Shown one piece after another: positions 1-12,316 of a stretch of DNA of 64,000 bases. A program made the translations under genes and the position numbers. Under the pieces are notes generated by a model. That model worked only from the letters and a program-made list of their open reading frames with translations, had not been told where the DNA came from and did no database searches. The stretch is from Stemphylium vesicarium. Lineage: Eukaryota > Ascomycota > Dothideomycetes > Pleosporales > Pleosporaceae. How positions within the stretch are numbered: the stretch's first letter is position 1; every line of letters starts with the position of its first letter. Location of the stretch: NCBI GenBank assembly GCA_004380135.1, contig QXCR01000018.1, forward strand, positions 1-64,000, written 5' to 3'.

Positions 1-31
1 CCCCCCCTGCAGTCTCCCCACATCATATTCC

Positions 32-3000
32 TCATAAATTCATAGTCACAGTCATACTATTACTATGCACCAGCAACACCGGCGGCAACCCCTGACACAG
101 CACCTCCAAATCACTAATATACTTGACGCTCTCAGCCTCGCTCTGACATGTGCCCTCCATGGGGCTCGGCAGCGTGGTAAACACGACAGCCGTGTCGTCG
201 CTATGGCGGCGCACCAGTTCGTTGAGGATGAGGTGCTGGGCGCGGCAGGGTAGGTCGTTGAAGGAAAGCGGGATGGATTGGTAGGCAGGGAAGCCGGAGG
301 CGGGGGAGGCGGTTGTGCCGGTGGGCAGCGAGGATGCTGCGTACGGCGTGTGGGATTGCGGGCTGCTGGTGGTTGCGGGTGGGAGGTTGGGAGAAGAGGA
401 AGATGTGCCTGCTGCTGCGGCGGCGGTTTCCAGTGGATCTTGTGTGGTGCTCGTGCTGGGTTTGGGCGTGTCGACGAACATAATTGACGGCCCGGATGTT
501 TCTTCTTCCGTGGATACCGCGGTGCGCGGAGTGGGGTTCGAGGTGAATTTGGGCAGGGACTGGCGGTGCATGGGAAGTGGCCTAGCGGCGGGGTTTGCAC
601 GAGAGGAGCTCGAGAGCTGCGAGGAGGAACTGGCTACACTTTGGGATTTTGGGCGCTGCGATGCGTGTGGAACGGCTGTGTCGGATACACTGGCGTCGGG
701 ATGGGGCTTGAGTGGCGTCACGGATTGCGTGGTGGGCCTGTCGTCTTTTGGTGTGTTTTTGAAGATGGCCTTGCGGAGATCTAGTTGTCTGGAGAAGAAT
801 GAAGTGCTTGGTGCCGTCTTTCGCCTTCGGGGTGATGGGATCTGGCTGTCTGGATTACTCTCTTCGTCGGATGCGTCTAGGTCGTATTCGTCAAAGTTAC
901 TGCCGCTGACAACAGCTTCGCTGTCTGATGCTACGCCTTCTTCTTCTCTCTCATCTCCATGCGAAGATGGCTGAGTGTCACTATCGCTATCTTCAAGCAG
1001 ATCCGCAGGTAGTCTCTGACTTCGCATCGCCAGTCTACCAGCATCTCCGATATTGCCAACTGAAGACCTGCGCTTGGCTTTGCGTAGCATCTTTCTCAGC
1101 GCAGAGAATCGCTTTGGGTTAGCTTCCTGTCTGCCATGTTGAAATGAGGCGATGGGCCAATTTGTCACTGCTTCGAGAATGTCGACTGTCTGTTCCAGTT
1201 CCTGGCTAGCGCTTAGGTTTTCTGGTTGGCGAAGTCGCTTGATGTCTTGCCACCAGCGCTCGTCTTCTAGAGAGTAGTCGATGTCTCGCCCTGTTTGGTC
1301 AAAGTCTCCTTCATCGCGCCCATTGATAATGACCTCGTACATGCTCAAGTCGCCAGACGATAGCCAAAAGACATGGACCTCAGCCTCTAGATGTAGGCGT
1401 GTGAAATCAGTGCATGTCTCATATAAAGTTCGTACAGGAGCACTTACCAATGCGCAGATTACGCAGCAAAGTAGTTACGCGCCCACGCTCTTCCTCCACA
1501 TCCGTTTCATACTCGACAAAGACGCATACTCTCAGCTTGTAGATACGTTTCCATGATGGTACAGTATGTAAGATGCAGCCAAGCTGAAGGATGAGAGTGT
1601 ACGTATCGAAGTTAGTGGTGAGTACGTTCTTCCGCACGGGCTCGTCACCTGTAGTAGCGACCTCTGCCGACATTTGAATCGGCCAAAGGTCAATGTACTT
1701 TTTCGACGGGTCATCAATCTCAATGTCACTCAGACCCATCAAGTTGAATGCCTTTTGCTTGGCTGTTGGCTTTGCGGGCGGCACCTCGAGGTCATGGAAA
1801 CCTTTTCCTATGGCTACATTTGCCTGTAACCTTAGAATGAGGTCTTCTATAACGGTTACGTAGCTGCGAATCGAGATTGCGTTCTCCGGCTTCATGGCAT
1901 CCGTAGGTAGCACACTATGTGTGTTGTTGGTGACACGTCGTCTTGCCGCTGTCTGTATAGCTTTCCGAGAGACAGGATGGTTCGCTGCCTTGCTAGACGG
2001 TCGCGATGGCTGGGGCGATGGTATGCCAACTGATGGCTGCGCTTGTCTAAGCTCCGGCAGATTGTAGAAGCCCATGACAACGATGTTCGGTCTCATGCCA
2101 CCAAGACCGGCACCAAGAATAAGGTTCCGGGCGCCCCACTCCACTGTAGGCGAGATGGCAATGTTGACGAATGCTTTAATCCTGGAGAAATCAATGTACT
2201 TGGTCCAGGACTGTTGTTGTCGTCTAGCCTCAGGAACCGCTTCCCCAAAGTCGTCGGAGACAATGACATGTCCCAACACGAAAAGGCCTCCCTTCTTCAG
2301 AGAGTTGCAGAATTGGATCATCTTGTACTGTCGCCGCGGGTCGTTGACCAACAGCAGGATTTGTGGTCTCCAAAATTTGACGTGCTCTTGTCGTAGGCGA
2401 AGTAGGTATTTTCGAACCTGATGGTAGATGAGGCCCTGACTGACATCACCCCATGGTTTCGGAGGTGTTGTGTAATGAATTAAGAGAAAGATGATCATCA
2501 ACAAAGCTACGCAGCCGGAAGCGTAAAAGCCATCTACGAAAAACATGGTTGCTCCGCAAACAACTGTTCCTATTGCTGCAGTTTGCCAATTGAAGTAGTG
2601 GAATGAAGGTCGGAAGTTTGGAGCAGACCCGATTTTGAGCAGAAAACAAGCCAGGTTGGTGACGAGAAAAGTCATCAGATACTGTTACCTATTAGCTCAT
2701 GGATTAAAAAGTAGTTACCGGCCTGGATTTGGAGTGCCGTTTCAAATGTTTGGCTGCGCTTGAGAAGCTGCTGGTGTATCCTGCGAAACGAAGTCGCAGA
2801 TTGAGACAGGAGACGCAACATACCGTCATTGTGATGAATGATGCAATCTGGTTTATGTCGGCAAACATCGTGACTTGAGCAATGATATATGTAATGACAA
2901 TAGCGTAGATTGGCTGCGCAGCATCAGAAACCAAGTCAGCATACGCACTCCAAGTCAAGAATCTGGGAAGCCTACCTCGTCAGACTTCTTGGTACCTTGG

Positions 3001-4433
3001 CCGAACAAAGAGAGACCAGGAATGAGATGATCGCGAGCCAGGGCCTGCAGGAGCTTGGCCGAGCCAATGACACCCATGAGTACCGAGAACAACGAGGTCG
3101 CCATCTCTCCAGCAAGGATGACCGCACCGGAAATATTGGTTAGTTGAATAATATTGGTGTTGTTGTAGAGAGTCTCCCGGGCTATGGATGCTGCCATGGC
3201 GAAGATGACGAGAGTATAGAGGGCAAAGGTCAATCCTATGCCCCATAAGGTGCCCTTTGGAATGGCTTTGCTTGGGTGCTTCAAATCTCCACTCATGCTA
3301 GCACCAGCAAGAATTCCTCCTGTGGCAGGAAACAGAATACCGAACAGGTCTTGGAAATTCTCGCGATGGTGATCCACGCTACCTGCTGCGCCTCGGGTAA
3401 AGTGAGGAAGCAGATTCTGACGGAAGGTGTTGATGCTGAGGCCTGTAAACACAATGTTCTCCTTGGGATTATTGAACGGCGGCAGCACGGCAGCAGATAC
3501 AGGAATGCTGACGGTTGCAACTAGCAGGATGACCAGCAACCCGTTGCTGCAACGGGCAAATAGTCCACTACCAGCTAGGCATACGATTGTAGACGCTACC
3601 AGAATCACGGTGGCCCACAAGAACTGCCACCAGTAGCTCTGGGGCAGCCACTCTGCCATGTTACCTCCATGGGTACCGAAATTCTCGATGAGACAATCGA
3701 TAAGACCTACGGCGTTCAGAGAGGTATTAAATACCGAACCAAGATAGTAGACGATGCCAATGCTCCCTCCAAACTCTGGCCCGAGACTCCTCGATATGAG
3801 GTAATAGGCTCCTCCACCCCTTACAGTACCGTTGGTCGCGACAGCAGAGATACTCAACGTAGTCAAAAGGTTGATAGCGTAGGCAGCAATCAGCATGCCC
3901 ATTATACCGACTAATCCAGCTTGCCCCAGGAGGAAGCCAAATCGCAGAAACATCAGAATGGACAAGACGTTGAGAGTGACGGGTACGAAGACTCCAGCAA
4001 ATGTGCCTAGTTTTTCTGTGCCCCCAACGGGTCTGGGAAAGGCTCCAGGCCTTGGTTTGGAGGTTTCGGTGATGGAATGTCTCTTGCCGTCATTGGTAGG
4101 TCTACGCTCGGGATGCGCTCGCGACGAGGAGAACAGAGTAAAGAACCAGCTACTCATGCCTCCCCATCTTCTCTCCGTCTCTTGCGATCCATCGAAGACA
4201 TGGACATGGACATCTTGTGGATGCTGGCGTCCACTATCAGGAAGAAGTGGGGTCTCTTCAGTCGGTGGCGGTGGTGAGTGTTGCACAAACGAGCGCCGAT
4301 GTAGACGTTCACTGTCGTCTCGTGCTGTGCGGGTTGCAAAGTTGGATCTCGTCCTCGGCAGTGTGCGCCTCGTCAGCTGGTCACGATCCGCATCGGTCAT
4401 GGTCCGGGCATGCGTAAACCTGGTTCCTAGCAC
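32..4433 (-). CDS. VHC1: Vacuolar cation-chloride cotransporter (SLC12 family, VHC1-like)
   Basis: Spliced model: exons 4433-2976, 2913-2824, 2681-1448 and 1386-32, all with GT-AG introns in phase, giving about 1378 aa. Seen: a Ser/Arg-rich cytosolic N-terminus (residues 1-135), then a 12-segment amino-acid/polyamine/organocation core beginning near KLGTFAGVFVPV, with the family signature RGGGAYYLISRSLGPEFGG, and a long soluble C-terminal SLC12 domain that becomes Ser/Pro-rich. The exon 2/3 join (FITMT-YLMTFL) restores a transmembrane helix. Known: yeast VHC1 is the single fungal SLC12 protein and moves K+ and Cl- across the vacuolar membrane. Inference: same role here. The start could instead be the Met at 4400 (MTDADRDQL). 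The gene is divergent from the neighbouring vacuolar amino-acid transporter. The stop lies at the window edge but the gene is complete. Confidence 0.9.
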
Positions 4434-5009
4434 GTGTTGTTACTGCGTTCGTTCCGGTCAGAGCGTAGGCGCGGGATCCGCCGATGGTGATAAGTTCCCG
4501 GTGGCTTTAGTATGGTTTGTAGATGGACCAGAAACGTGAAACTCTCTCAGAACGACAGGACGTGGCAGCTATGAAACAGCCCCGAAGAGCGATGACGCTG
4601 GAGCTCCATGCAAGCAGGAAGTCATGAAGATGGCATGCTTGCCTCACTTAGCGGCTTAGCCTCGCAATTGGAGACAAAATGCAGGGTTCAGTCCACGGGC
4701 GTGACATGGTCATCCCGCGCCCCACGCCAGATGGCTCCGACGAATGACCTCAATCTCTCGGCACAGTCTTCGAGGCCGTCCGTCTCAGCTTTCGTTGCTT
4801 ATTCCTCGCGTCTTCCTTTGATCTCTATAGATCTCGCGTTTTTTCTACAAGTCTTGCAGCACGCATCCATCGCCGCTCGCGCCAACTTTTTTATTCGCAG
4901 CTAGTTGCACCGCTGCGGATCCCGTATCGCGACGTTAGACGCAGATAACCGAAGCTTCTGTCTCTATCGCAGCCGCACCCAAGAATCCTGATAGCAGGCG
5001 CGACACACG
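4434..5009. promoter_or_regulatory. Shared promoter region of two divergent vacuolar transporters
   Basis: This 576-base stretch separates the 5' ends of the cation-chloride cotransporter (-) and the amino-acid transporter (+). It has no supportable gene. CT-rich stretches occur around 4790-4850, as is usual for fungal core promoters. No specific operator was recognised. Confidence 0.5.
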
Positions 5010-7313
5010 ATGGCGGGCGAGCGCTCTTCATCTGCGAATCCGCAGGCAGAGTCTTCGTCGCCGCGAGACTCTGGCCGCAATTCGCCAGCTGAGGCCCAAT
5101 CTATTCGCGCGAGCTCGACTGCGAGATTGGGTTCACCTGTTCCTTCCCTACCCAACGGCACACCTGCCGTACGCCAGATCCCCACACCATCCCAGACGGC
5201 TAACTCGTCTTCGATACAAACACCATTGCCCGGGCGCGCAGACCCCCAATCGTCGCTTCCTGGGCCATCCGAGTCGAATCTCTCTTCGGCACTGAAGGAG
5301 TCGCTCGGAAACTCTCCTCCACGATTCGGCACGCCTCCGATACGGCCCCTGTCTCCCGCCCAAGATGCGCCTATCCGCGGCCCACCCAGCAACTATGGGT
5401 CCTTTGACGGCCGCGGCCGGTCTCCCGTGCCTTACGAAGACGCCGAGATTGTACGTCGGCATCTGGTAGGGCACTATGCATCGCCCAGTAGGTCGAACCG
5501 TGGGCACATTGGCGATGACGATGCACAATCAACGGGCATGAGACCGGAGGAAGACGAAGAGCAGTTTTCGAGCTTGCAGCTTCAAGGCGGTGACATCACG
5601 CGACAGATCTATAGGTGGAGCGAGCAGCAACAAGCAGAGGAGCAGGGCAAGATGCAGCGCAGCAAGAGCTTCCATGGTTCTCGTCGCAAGCCCGAGGACG
5701 AACAGCTAGATATCGACTCGATTCGACAACCGGGTGGCTTCAGACGAAACTACATACGCAGAGCTGTGGGCAGTCCTTCGCCCGCACCTGGGCCCTCTGG
5801 ATACGGCACTGTCCAGCAGTCTCGCCCGCCCCCTCCCGTTTTCACCAGTAACTTCCTCGAGTTCCTGACTCTGTATGGCCACTTCGCTGGTGAATCTTTG
5901 GAAGAAGACGACGAGGTGCTCGGGCCGGATGAATACTTCTCGTCGGACGCCTTGGACTCCGGTGTGCAAAGCGAGGACGAAGACCGAGAGTACGGCGAAT
6001 CGAGTGCTCTGCTGACACCCGGAAAGCGAAGGAGGCGCAAGCCCAAGAAGACTGGTACAGGTACTCCCACAGGTGCGGCCTTGCTACTCCTCAAGTCTTT
6101 TGTTGGTACCGGTGTGCTCTTTCTGCCTCGAGCTTTCTTGAACGGTGGCATGGTCTTTTCCAACTTTGTCCTTCTTGGTGTGGCTGGTCTCTCATACGCC
6201 TGCTTCGTATTGCTGGTTTCTACTCGTCTCGTGGTCGAGCACTCGTTTGGTGACATGGGCTTCCATCTCTACGGTGACTGGATGCGCAACATGATCAACT
6301 CTTCCCTCGTCATCTCGCAAATAGGCTTCTCGTCCGCCTATATCGTCTTCGTCTCTGAGAACCTGCAAGCTTTTGTGCTCGCAGTGTCCAACTGCAAAAC
6401 CTTCATCGACATCAAGTACATGATCATGATGCAGATGGTTATATTTTTGCCCCTTTCGCTTTACCGCAACATCAACAACATTCAAAAACTGGCTTTGGTG
6501 GCTGATCTGTTTATTCTCATGGGTCTAGTCTACTTGTACTACTACGATCTATTCACCATTGTGGACCAGGGCGGTATCTCCGACATTGTCAACTTCAACG
6601 CCAAAGACTGGACCCTGTTCATTGGTACAGCAATCTTCACGTTTGAAGGCATCGGTCTTATCATTCCTATTCAAACCGGCATGAAGGACCCCAAGAAGTT
6701 TCCCAAGGTTCTTGGAGGCGTCATGATCATCATTACTGTCATTTTCGTTAGTGCAGGTGCCCTTTCTTACGCGGCATTCGGATCCAAGACCAAGACTGTT
6801 GTGCTGCTCAACATGCCTCAGGACAACAGGTTCGTCAATGGTGTCCAGTTCATCTATTCGCTCGCCATCTTGCTCTCGACGCCACTGCAGATCTACCCTG
6901 CGATCGAGATCACTAGCCAGCAACTGTTCAGCAGAACCGGCAAGTACAACCCGTACGTGAAGTGGAAGAAGAACTTTTTCCGCTTTTTCATGGTCTTGGT
7001 CTGCGCCACCCTCGCCTGGGCTGGTGCAGGTGACTTGGACAAGTTTGTCAGTCTCGTAGGAAGTTTCGCCTGTATCCCGCTGGTCTTCATTTACCCTGTA
7101 AGTTCAACTCAGCCCTAGCAGCAATGCCCTACTAACAATATCTAGCCCATGCTTCACTACCGAGCTGTTGCACGAACCACGACCGCCCGTGCCCTTGACG
7201 TCACTCTGTGCGTCGTCGGAGCAGTCGGCATGGCATACACCACGACCCTCACGATCAATAGCTGGATCCAAGGTGGTGCTCCCAAGGCGCCTGGCTACTG
7301 TGACAGCCGCTAG
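5010..7313 (+). CDS. AVT3: Vacuolar amino-acid transporter, AVT3/AVT4 type
   Basis: Exons 5010-7097 and 7146-7313; the 48-base intron has donor GTAAGT, branch point CTAAC and acceptor TCTAG and joins FIYP to PMLHYRAV. The product is 751 aa. Seen: a low-complexity Ser/Pro-rich N-terminal half (residues 1-350) with acidic clusters, then an 11-segment AAAP core starting at GAALLLLKSFVGTGVLFLP, typical of the family, and containing GTAIFTFEGIGLIIPIQ. Known: AVT3/AVT4 export neutral amino acids from the vacuole. The long hydrophilic N-terminus matches fungal members and is probably cytosolic and regulatory (inference). Stopping at the end of the first ORF would remove the last transmembrane segments, so the second exon is needed. 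Confidence 0.92.
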
Positions 7314-8613
7314 TGGATGTCAAAGTATTCGTTACCATTTTGTATCATGTGTAGCATTTCAGCGATCGATATCAACAGTCTTGTCCTTGCATATGATTTG
7401 AGAGACGAGGAGCTAAAGGAGTTTTGGTTGTAGATAACGTTGTAAGAAAACCTGGCACGTGCATGTCTGGATAAATAGAAGCGGCTAGGCTCATGCCCGG
7501 TTGTAGGTTGAGTGTAGGACTAGTCTAGTCTCTTCTTTTCTTTTGATAAATGACGTTCCACCCCAAACCACGCATGCGCAGAATGTGGAAAATGTGGCTT
7601 CTCACAGCAAGGTGTGTCTCACAGACAAGACATAATGCCATAGTCGGCCAGCCAGGTGTACCGTGCAAGCCGCCACTGCGCAGGTGAGAGTCAAGACGCC
7701 ACCTGAAACGGGATGAGGCGGTTTGTCGTGGTATTTCTCCGAAAATGCAGCGGACTGACTAGCTCCCAGCTGGGGGGCAATACGATAGCTGCCATGCATG
7801 GCGAGTAGGACACGAAGTACATGCAGGGCGCGGCAAGATCGGAACAAGGCAAGATTGAACGAAGGGGATTTATTGCTTGCAAGGCTGAAGCAGTGTGCAG
7901 CTGAAGTTTCGTATTGCACGCCACTTTTTTTGCCCGTGGGTTTGAGACATGCGGGTCGTGAGAAAGCAGCAAGCAAACAGCAGCAGCTGAAGGCGGTCAA
8001 GGGCAAATGTGGCCTCAGGCACTACATTACTCTCTCAACGCCGTGGCGGCGGGTGCCCAGGTGGGCATGCATCTGAGCAACCCCACCCGGCACGCCTTCC
8101 CTTGTCCTCTAGCTGAATCTCACACCTGCAGGTCAACCAAGCTAAGCTTTGGGGCCAGAGCGGAACAGGCGCGCAACCAAAAGCCTAGACAGCTCACCGT
8201 TTCCAGCTCAGCAAGGAAAAAAAAAACGGTACAACGCTTCGGGGCCCTGATGCTACACGTTGAGTGTTGGCATTGATGATTCGCCCGTGGCGGGGTAAGC
8301 GAAAGACGGAAGGCGGCCTGCAACAACAAAGCTCTTTTTGTCCAATCTGCCCGCTTTCTGCGTGAGATGCATGTTCACAGGGCAACGGGGTGTGCTGCAT
8401 GGTCTTTCTCACCGTCTGATTAAGACTTTACACGGGGTGGAGAGCTGGTGTGCGGGTAAACCTCCGCCGTTAGTGGGACAAGAGGGTGCAGCTAAGTTCC
8501 ATGGGTTTGTTCTCCACTCTAATACCCATGTGTGTTTTCTTTTCCTAATGTCACTTTTTTTTTCAAAGCACGCAGTAATAATGATGCAAAGTATGGCTAG
8601 CCAGGCCCTTTTG

Positions 8614-8631
8614 GAACCATGGCCATGGTTC
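8614..8631. repeat. Perfect 18-base palindrome
   Basis: GAACCATGGCCATGGTTC is its own reverse complement. It lies in the gene-free region between the amino-acid transporter and GFA1. The function is unknown; a dimeric regulator site or chance are both possible. Confidence 0.8.
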
Positions 8632-9331
8632 AAAAACGACCAGCTTGGAATCCTGCGACAGAAGGAAGGAAAATAGGTTTGACATTGCTGATGATCTGCG
8701 GCGTTTGGTCCCGTGTTGGGAGCCGCGCCCGGGGGGCTGCTGACGTAGGAGGTAGGAGTCGTGTATTATGGGCAATTGGCGTGAGGAATTACTCGCAAAG
8801 CAGATTTAGAAAAGCATCCCGTAAGCAAAATCGTGGGCGGCGGCGTCGTCATCGGCGAAAGCGATGGCCGTCAGGACACGAGTAGTATAGTGGCCGCGAT
8901 GTAGCATTATCGAGAAGAGAATTCCTGGCATTCTGGCATCTTGACATGGTAATAGTTGAGAAATCGGGGCTAGCGTTACTATTTTGGAGGTGCTGCGCCT
9001 CGCGGTCCCTGAGAAACCATAGGCATAGCGGGCGATCAATCCAGGAACAGCAACGGGGACTATTGGCCGCTCAGATGTCGCGGAATCCGATGGGACAGGG
9101 TTTCCCAAGGTTGGTGGTTCCGAGGGGGTGCCAGCCCATGACGAGCATTGTCAGTCGATGGTGCGGGTGCAGGACACGAGAAGGTACGAGATTCAAGGGT
9201 GGTAGAGCGGCGTCACGGGTGGTTGCGATACGCTGCATTGGCGAGCACTAGCAAGGTGGAGTGGAGAAGGGCGTCGCTGGGGCATGCTCAGTGCTTGGCC
9301 GGCCTGGAAGATATAAGTAAAACACACCACC

Positions 9332-9385
9332 GCTCTTTCTCCCTCTTCCCCCCATCCTGTCCCTCTTAACCCCTCCTCACCCATA
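9332..9385 (+). promoter_or_regulatory. Pyrimidine-rich core promoter tract of GFA1
   Basis: A stretch of almost only C and T ends about 90 bases before the GFA1 start codon. CT-rich tracts next to transcription start sites are typical of strongly expressed filamentous fungal genes; the assignment is inference from position and composition. Confidence 0.5.
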
Positions 9386-9474
9386 AACTTCTTCTTGCTG
9401 CTGCCAATTGAAATCCCCGACTACCTTACAATCGCTTCCATTCATAATCAACACCGTTCTTTCGTTTCCTCGCC

Positions 9475-11825
9475 ATGTGGTAAGTCCCACTGCCCCACTC
9501 TGGAGCTGCTGCGAAGCTACAAGACGGCGAGCTCTGAAGCTGACAAGACACGTTGCCAACAGCGGTATCTTCGGTTACATCAACTACCTGGTGGAGAAGG
9601 ACAGGAAGTACATTCTCGACACATTGATCAATGGTACGTTGAAACTGCCAATTCTTTCCCCCCTCCCAAGCCGCGCGTTTTCCCATCAGAGGGGGTCTGG
9701 CCCGCGGTGCTTGGTGGGGCGTAGAGGGAGACGATCGCTAACAGTGCTTTTTGCAGGTCTGCAACGTCTAGAATACCGTGGCTACGACTCGGCTGGTCTT
9801 GCCATCGACGGCGACAAGAAGAATGAGGTCTACGCCGTCAAGGAGGTCGGCAAGGTCGCCTCGCTGAAGAAGCTTGTTGAGGAGCAGAACTTCGACCTGA
9901 ACAAGGTCTTTGACTCGCACGCCGGTATTGCTCACACTCGATGGGCCACCCACGGTCCTCCCTCGCGTGTCAACTGCCATCCCCATAGGTATGTCATTCC
10001 CTGGCTCCTCGTTGCACCGCCCAAACCCCAGATACTAACGCACTGCACCAGGTCCGACGCCAACTGGGAGTTCTCCGTCGTCCACAACGGTATCATCACA
10101 AACTACAAGGAGCTCAAGACTCTACTCGAGAGCAAGGGCTTCAAGTTCGAGACCGAGACGGATACCGAGGCCATTGCCAAGCTCACAAAGTACATCTACA
10201 CCGAGCACCCCGACCTGAGCTTCCCCGCTCTCGTCAAGGCTGTCATCAAAGAGCTCCAGGGTGCTTTCGGTCTTCTCTGCAAGTCCGTTCACTACCCCCA
10301 TGAGGTTGTTGCTGCCCGCAAGGGTTCTCCCCTCGTCATCGGTGTCCGGACACAGAAGAAGATGAAGGTCGACTTTGTCGATGTTGAGTATAACGACGAG
10401 GGTGCCGCTCTCCCCGCCGAGAGCGCGTCCCACAACGTGGCCTTGAAGAAGTCCAACAACTTGCTCGCTCCCCCAGACAAGTCCCTCCTCCACCGATCGC
10501 AATCGCGCGCTTTCCTCTCCGACGACGGTGTCCCCATGCCCACCGAGTTCTTCCTCTCCTCCGACCCATCTTCCATTGTCGAGCACACCAAGAAGGTCCT
10601 GTACCTCGAGGACGACGACATTGCACACATCCACGAGGGTTCGCTGAACATCCACCGTCTCCACAAGGATGACGGATCTTCCAACGTCCGTACCATCCAG
10701 ACCTTGGAGATCCAGCTCCAGGAGATCATGAAGGGCCAGTTCGACCACTTCATGCAAAAGGAAATTTTCGAGCAGCCCGAGTCCGTCGTCAACGCTATGC
10801 GTGGACGTCTCGACCCCGTCAACAAGACCGTCACTCTCGGTGGTCTCCGCCAGTACCTCTCTACCATCAGGCGATGCAGGAGGATCATCTTCATCGCTTG
10901 CGGTACTTCTTACCACTCTTGCATGGCTGTCCGTGGTGTCTTTGAGGAGCTTACCGAGATCCCCATTGCCGTCGAGTTGGCTTCTGACTTCCTCGACCGT
11001 CAAGCGCCAGTCTTCCGTGACGACACGTGCGTCTTCGTCTCCCAGTCTGGTGAGACTGCCGACTCGCTCGGTGCTCTCCGCTACTGCTTGGAGCGTGGTG
11101 CCCTTACTGTTGGTATCGTCAACAACGTCGGTTCCTCCATCTCTCTCCTCACCCACTGCGGTGTCCACATCAACGCCGGTCCTGAGATCGGTGTCGCCTC
11201 CACCAAGGCCTACACTTCGCAGTTTGTCTGCATGGTTATGTTCGCGCTCTCCCTCAGTGAGGACCGTGCATCCAAGCAGAAGAGGCGCGAGGAGATTGTC
11301 GAGGGTCTCGGCAAGATTTCTGAGCAATTTAAGGAGGTGCTCAAGCTCGACCAGCCCATCAAGAAGCTCTGTGAGAGGTTCAAGAACCAGAAGTCTCTGC
11401 TACTCCTCGGCCGTGGCTCTCAGCACGCTACCGCCCTCGAGGGTGCCCTGAAGATCAAGGAAATCTCGTACCTCCACTGCGAGGCTGTCATGTCTGGAGA
11501 GCTCAAGCACGGCGTGTTGGCTCTGGTTGACGAGAACCTCCCCATTGTCATGATCCTTACCCGCGACGACATCTTCGCCAAGTCACTCAACGCATACCAG
11601 CAGGTTATTGCCCGTAGCGGACGGCCAATCATCATCTGCAACGTCGACGACCCCGAGTTCCCTACCGACAAGACAGACAAGATCGAGGTGCCCAGCAACG
11701 TCGATGTTCTTCAGGGTCTCATCAACGTTGTTCCTCTGCAGCTCATGTCTTACTGGATGGCGGTTGCCGAGGGCGTCAACGTCGACATGCCCCGTAACCT
11801 TGCCAAGTCGGTGACTGTCGAGTAA
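9475..11825 (+). CDS. GFA1: Glutamine:fructose-6-phosphate aminotransferase (isomerising)
   Basis: Exons 9475-9479, 9563-9633, 9757-9988 and 10052-11825 give 693 aa, close to yeast Gfa1 (717 aa). The first coding exon is only ATGTG, so the codon for the catalytic Cys2 is split by intron 1 and the mature N-terminus reads MCGIFGYINYL. Seen: class II glutamine amidotransferase domain (residues 1-310) with RWATHGPP and NCHPHRSD, and two SIS sugar-isomerase domains, with IACGTSYHS and SQSGETADS in the first and LGRGSQHATALEGALK in the second; the C-terminus is NLAKSVTVE. It makes glucosamine-6-phosphate, the committed step to UDP-GlcNAc and chitin. Introns 2 (123 bases) and 3 (63 bases) are multiples of three without stop codons, so retention would insert 41 or 21 residues in frame. 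Upstream ATGs in other frames are ignored because only this start gives Cys2. Confidence 0.96.
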
Positions 11826-12316
11826 GCGAGCGGTTGTATGATTTACATGGCGTCCTCTGGGATAGAGAAGCTGTGTGTAATTTGGGTTTGAACTACACGT
11901 GGGATTTACGAATGATAGCTCGGGATATAGCTTCTATGTATGGGCACTGAGCTTTACGATATCTAGGACACTGGGCGATGCGTTCTTGCGCAGCCTTCTG
12001 ATGCTAGACTGAATGAACAAAATTTCTCTTCAATGCTTTTTCTCTCGGATCGTGGTTACGTATGTGCTAACGTCGGCGCCACATGTTTTGGTGAGGGTCC
12101 GGTCACGGCGCGGCGTTTCACACCCCTGACGCGATGACACCATTGCGAGATGCGGGATCCCTGCCTCTCGGTTGCGGGGCAAGCTCCAAGGAAGGTATGC
12201 GGTTCCTGCATTCTTCAGCCCGCTCCAACAACCCAAGCTTGCGATTCATACCCACACACATTCAGATCCACTCTCACTCTTCTCTTGTATACCCAGACAC
12301 ATAAATTCAAGTCATC
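11826..12316. other. GFA1 3' region and RIB4 promoter
   Basis: About 490 bases between two genes in the same direction. No gene is visible. The last 100 bases are rich in CA and CT (CACACACATTC, CTCACTCTTCTC), consistent with a fungal promoter for the lumazine synthase gene. Confidence 0.5.

Larger units (their letters stand above)
7314..9474. other. Gene-free region upstream of GFA1
   Basis: About 2.1 kb with no ORF showing family resemblance or fungal-like codon flow; the short ORFs on both strands overlap one another and look random. It contains a perfect 18-base palindrome (8614-8631), several A or T homopolymers (8217-8226, 8553-8562) and, just before GFA1, a pyrimidine-rich core promoter tract (9332-9385). 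It may hold 3' UTR, a long promoter or an unrecognised non-coding RNA. Confidence 0.5.

Noticed and set aside
315..974. Plus-strand ORF opposite the cation-chloride cotransporter tail
   Set aside because: It lies opposite a Ser/Pro-rich coding region and has no independent signals; treated as a shadow.
10122..11327. Long minus-strand ORF (401 codons) inside GFA1
   Set aside because: It is a mirror of a codon-biased conserved gene; its translation is low complexity (Val/Leu/Glu/Asp-rich) and has no family features.
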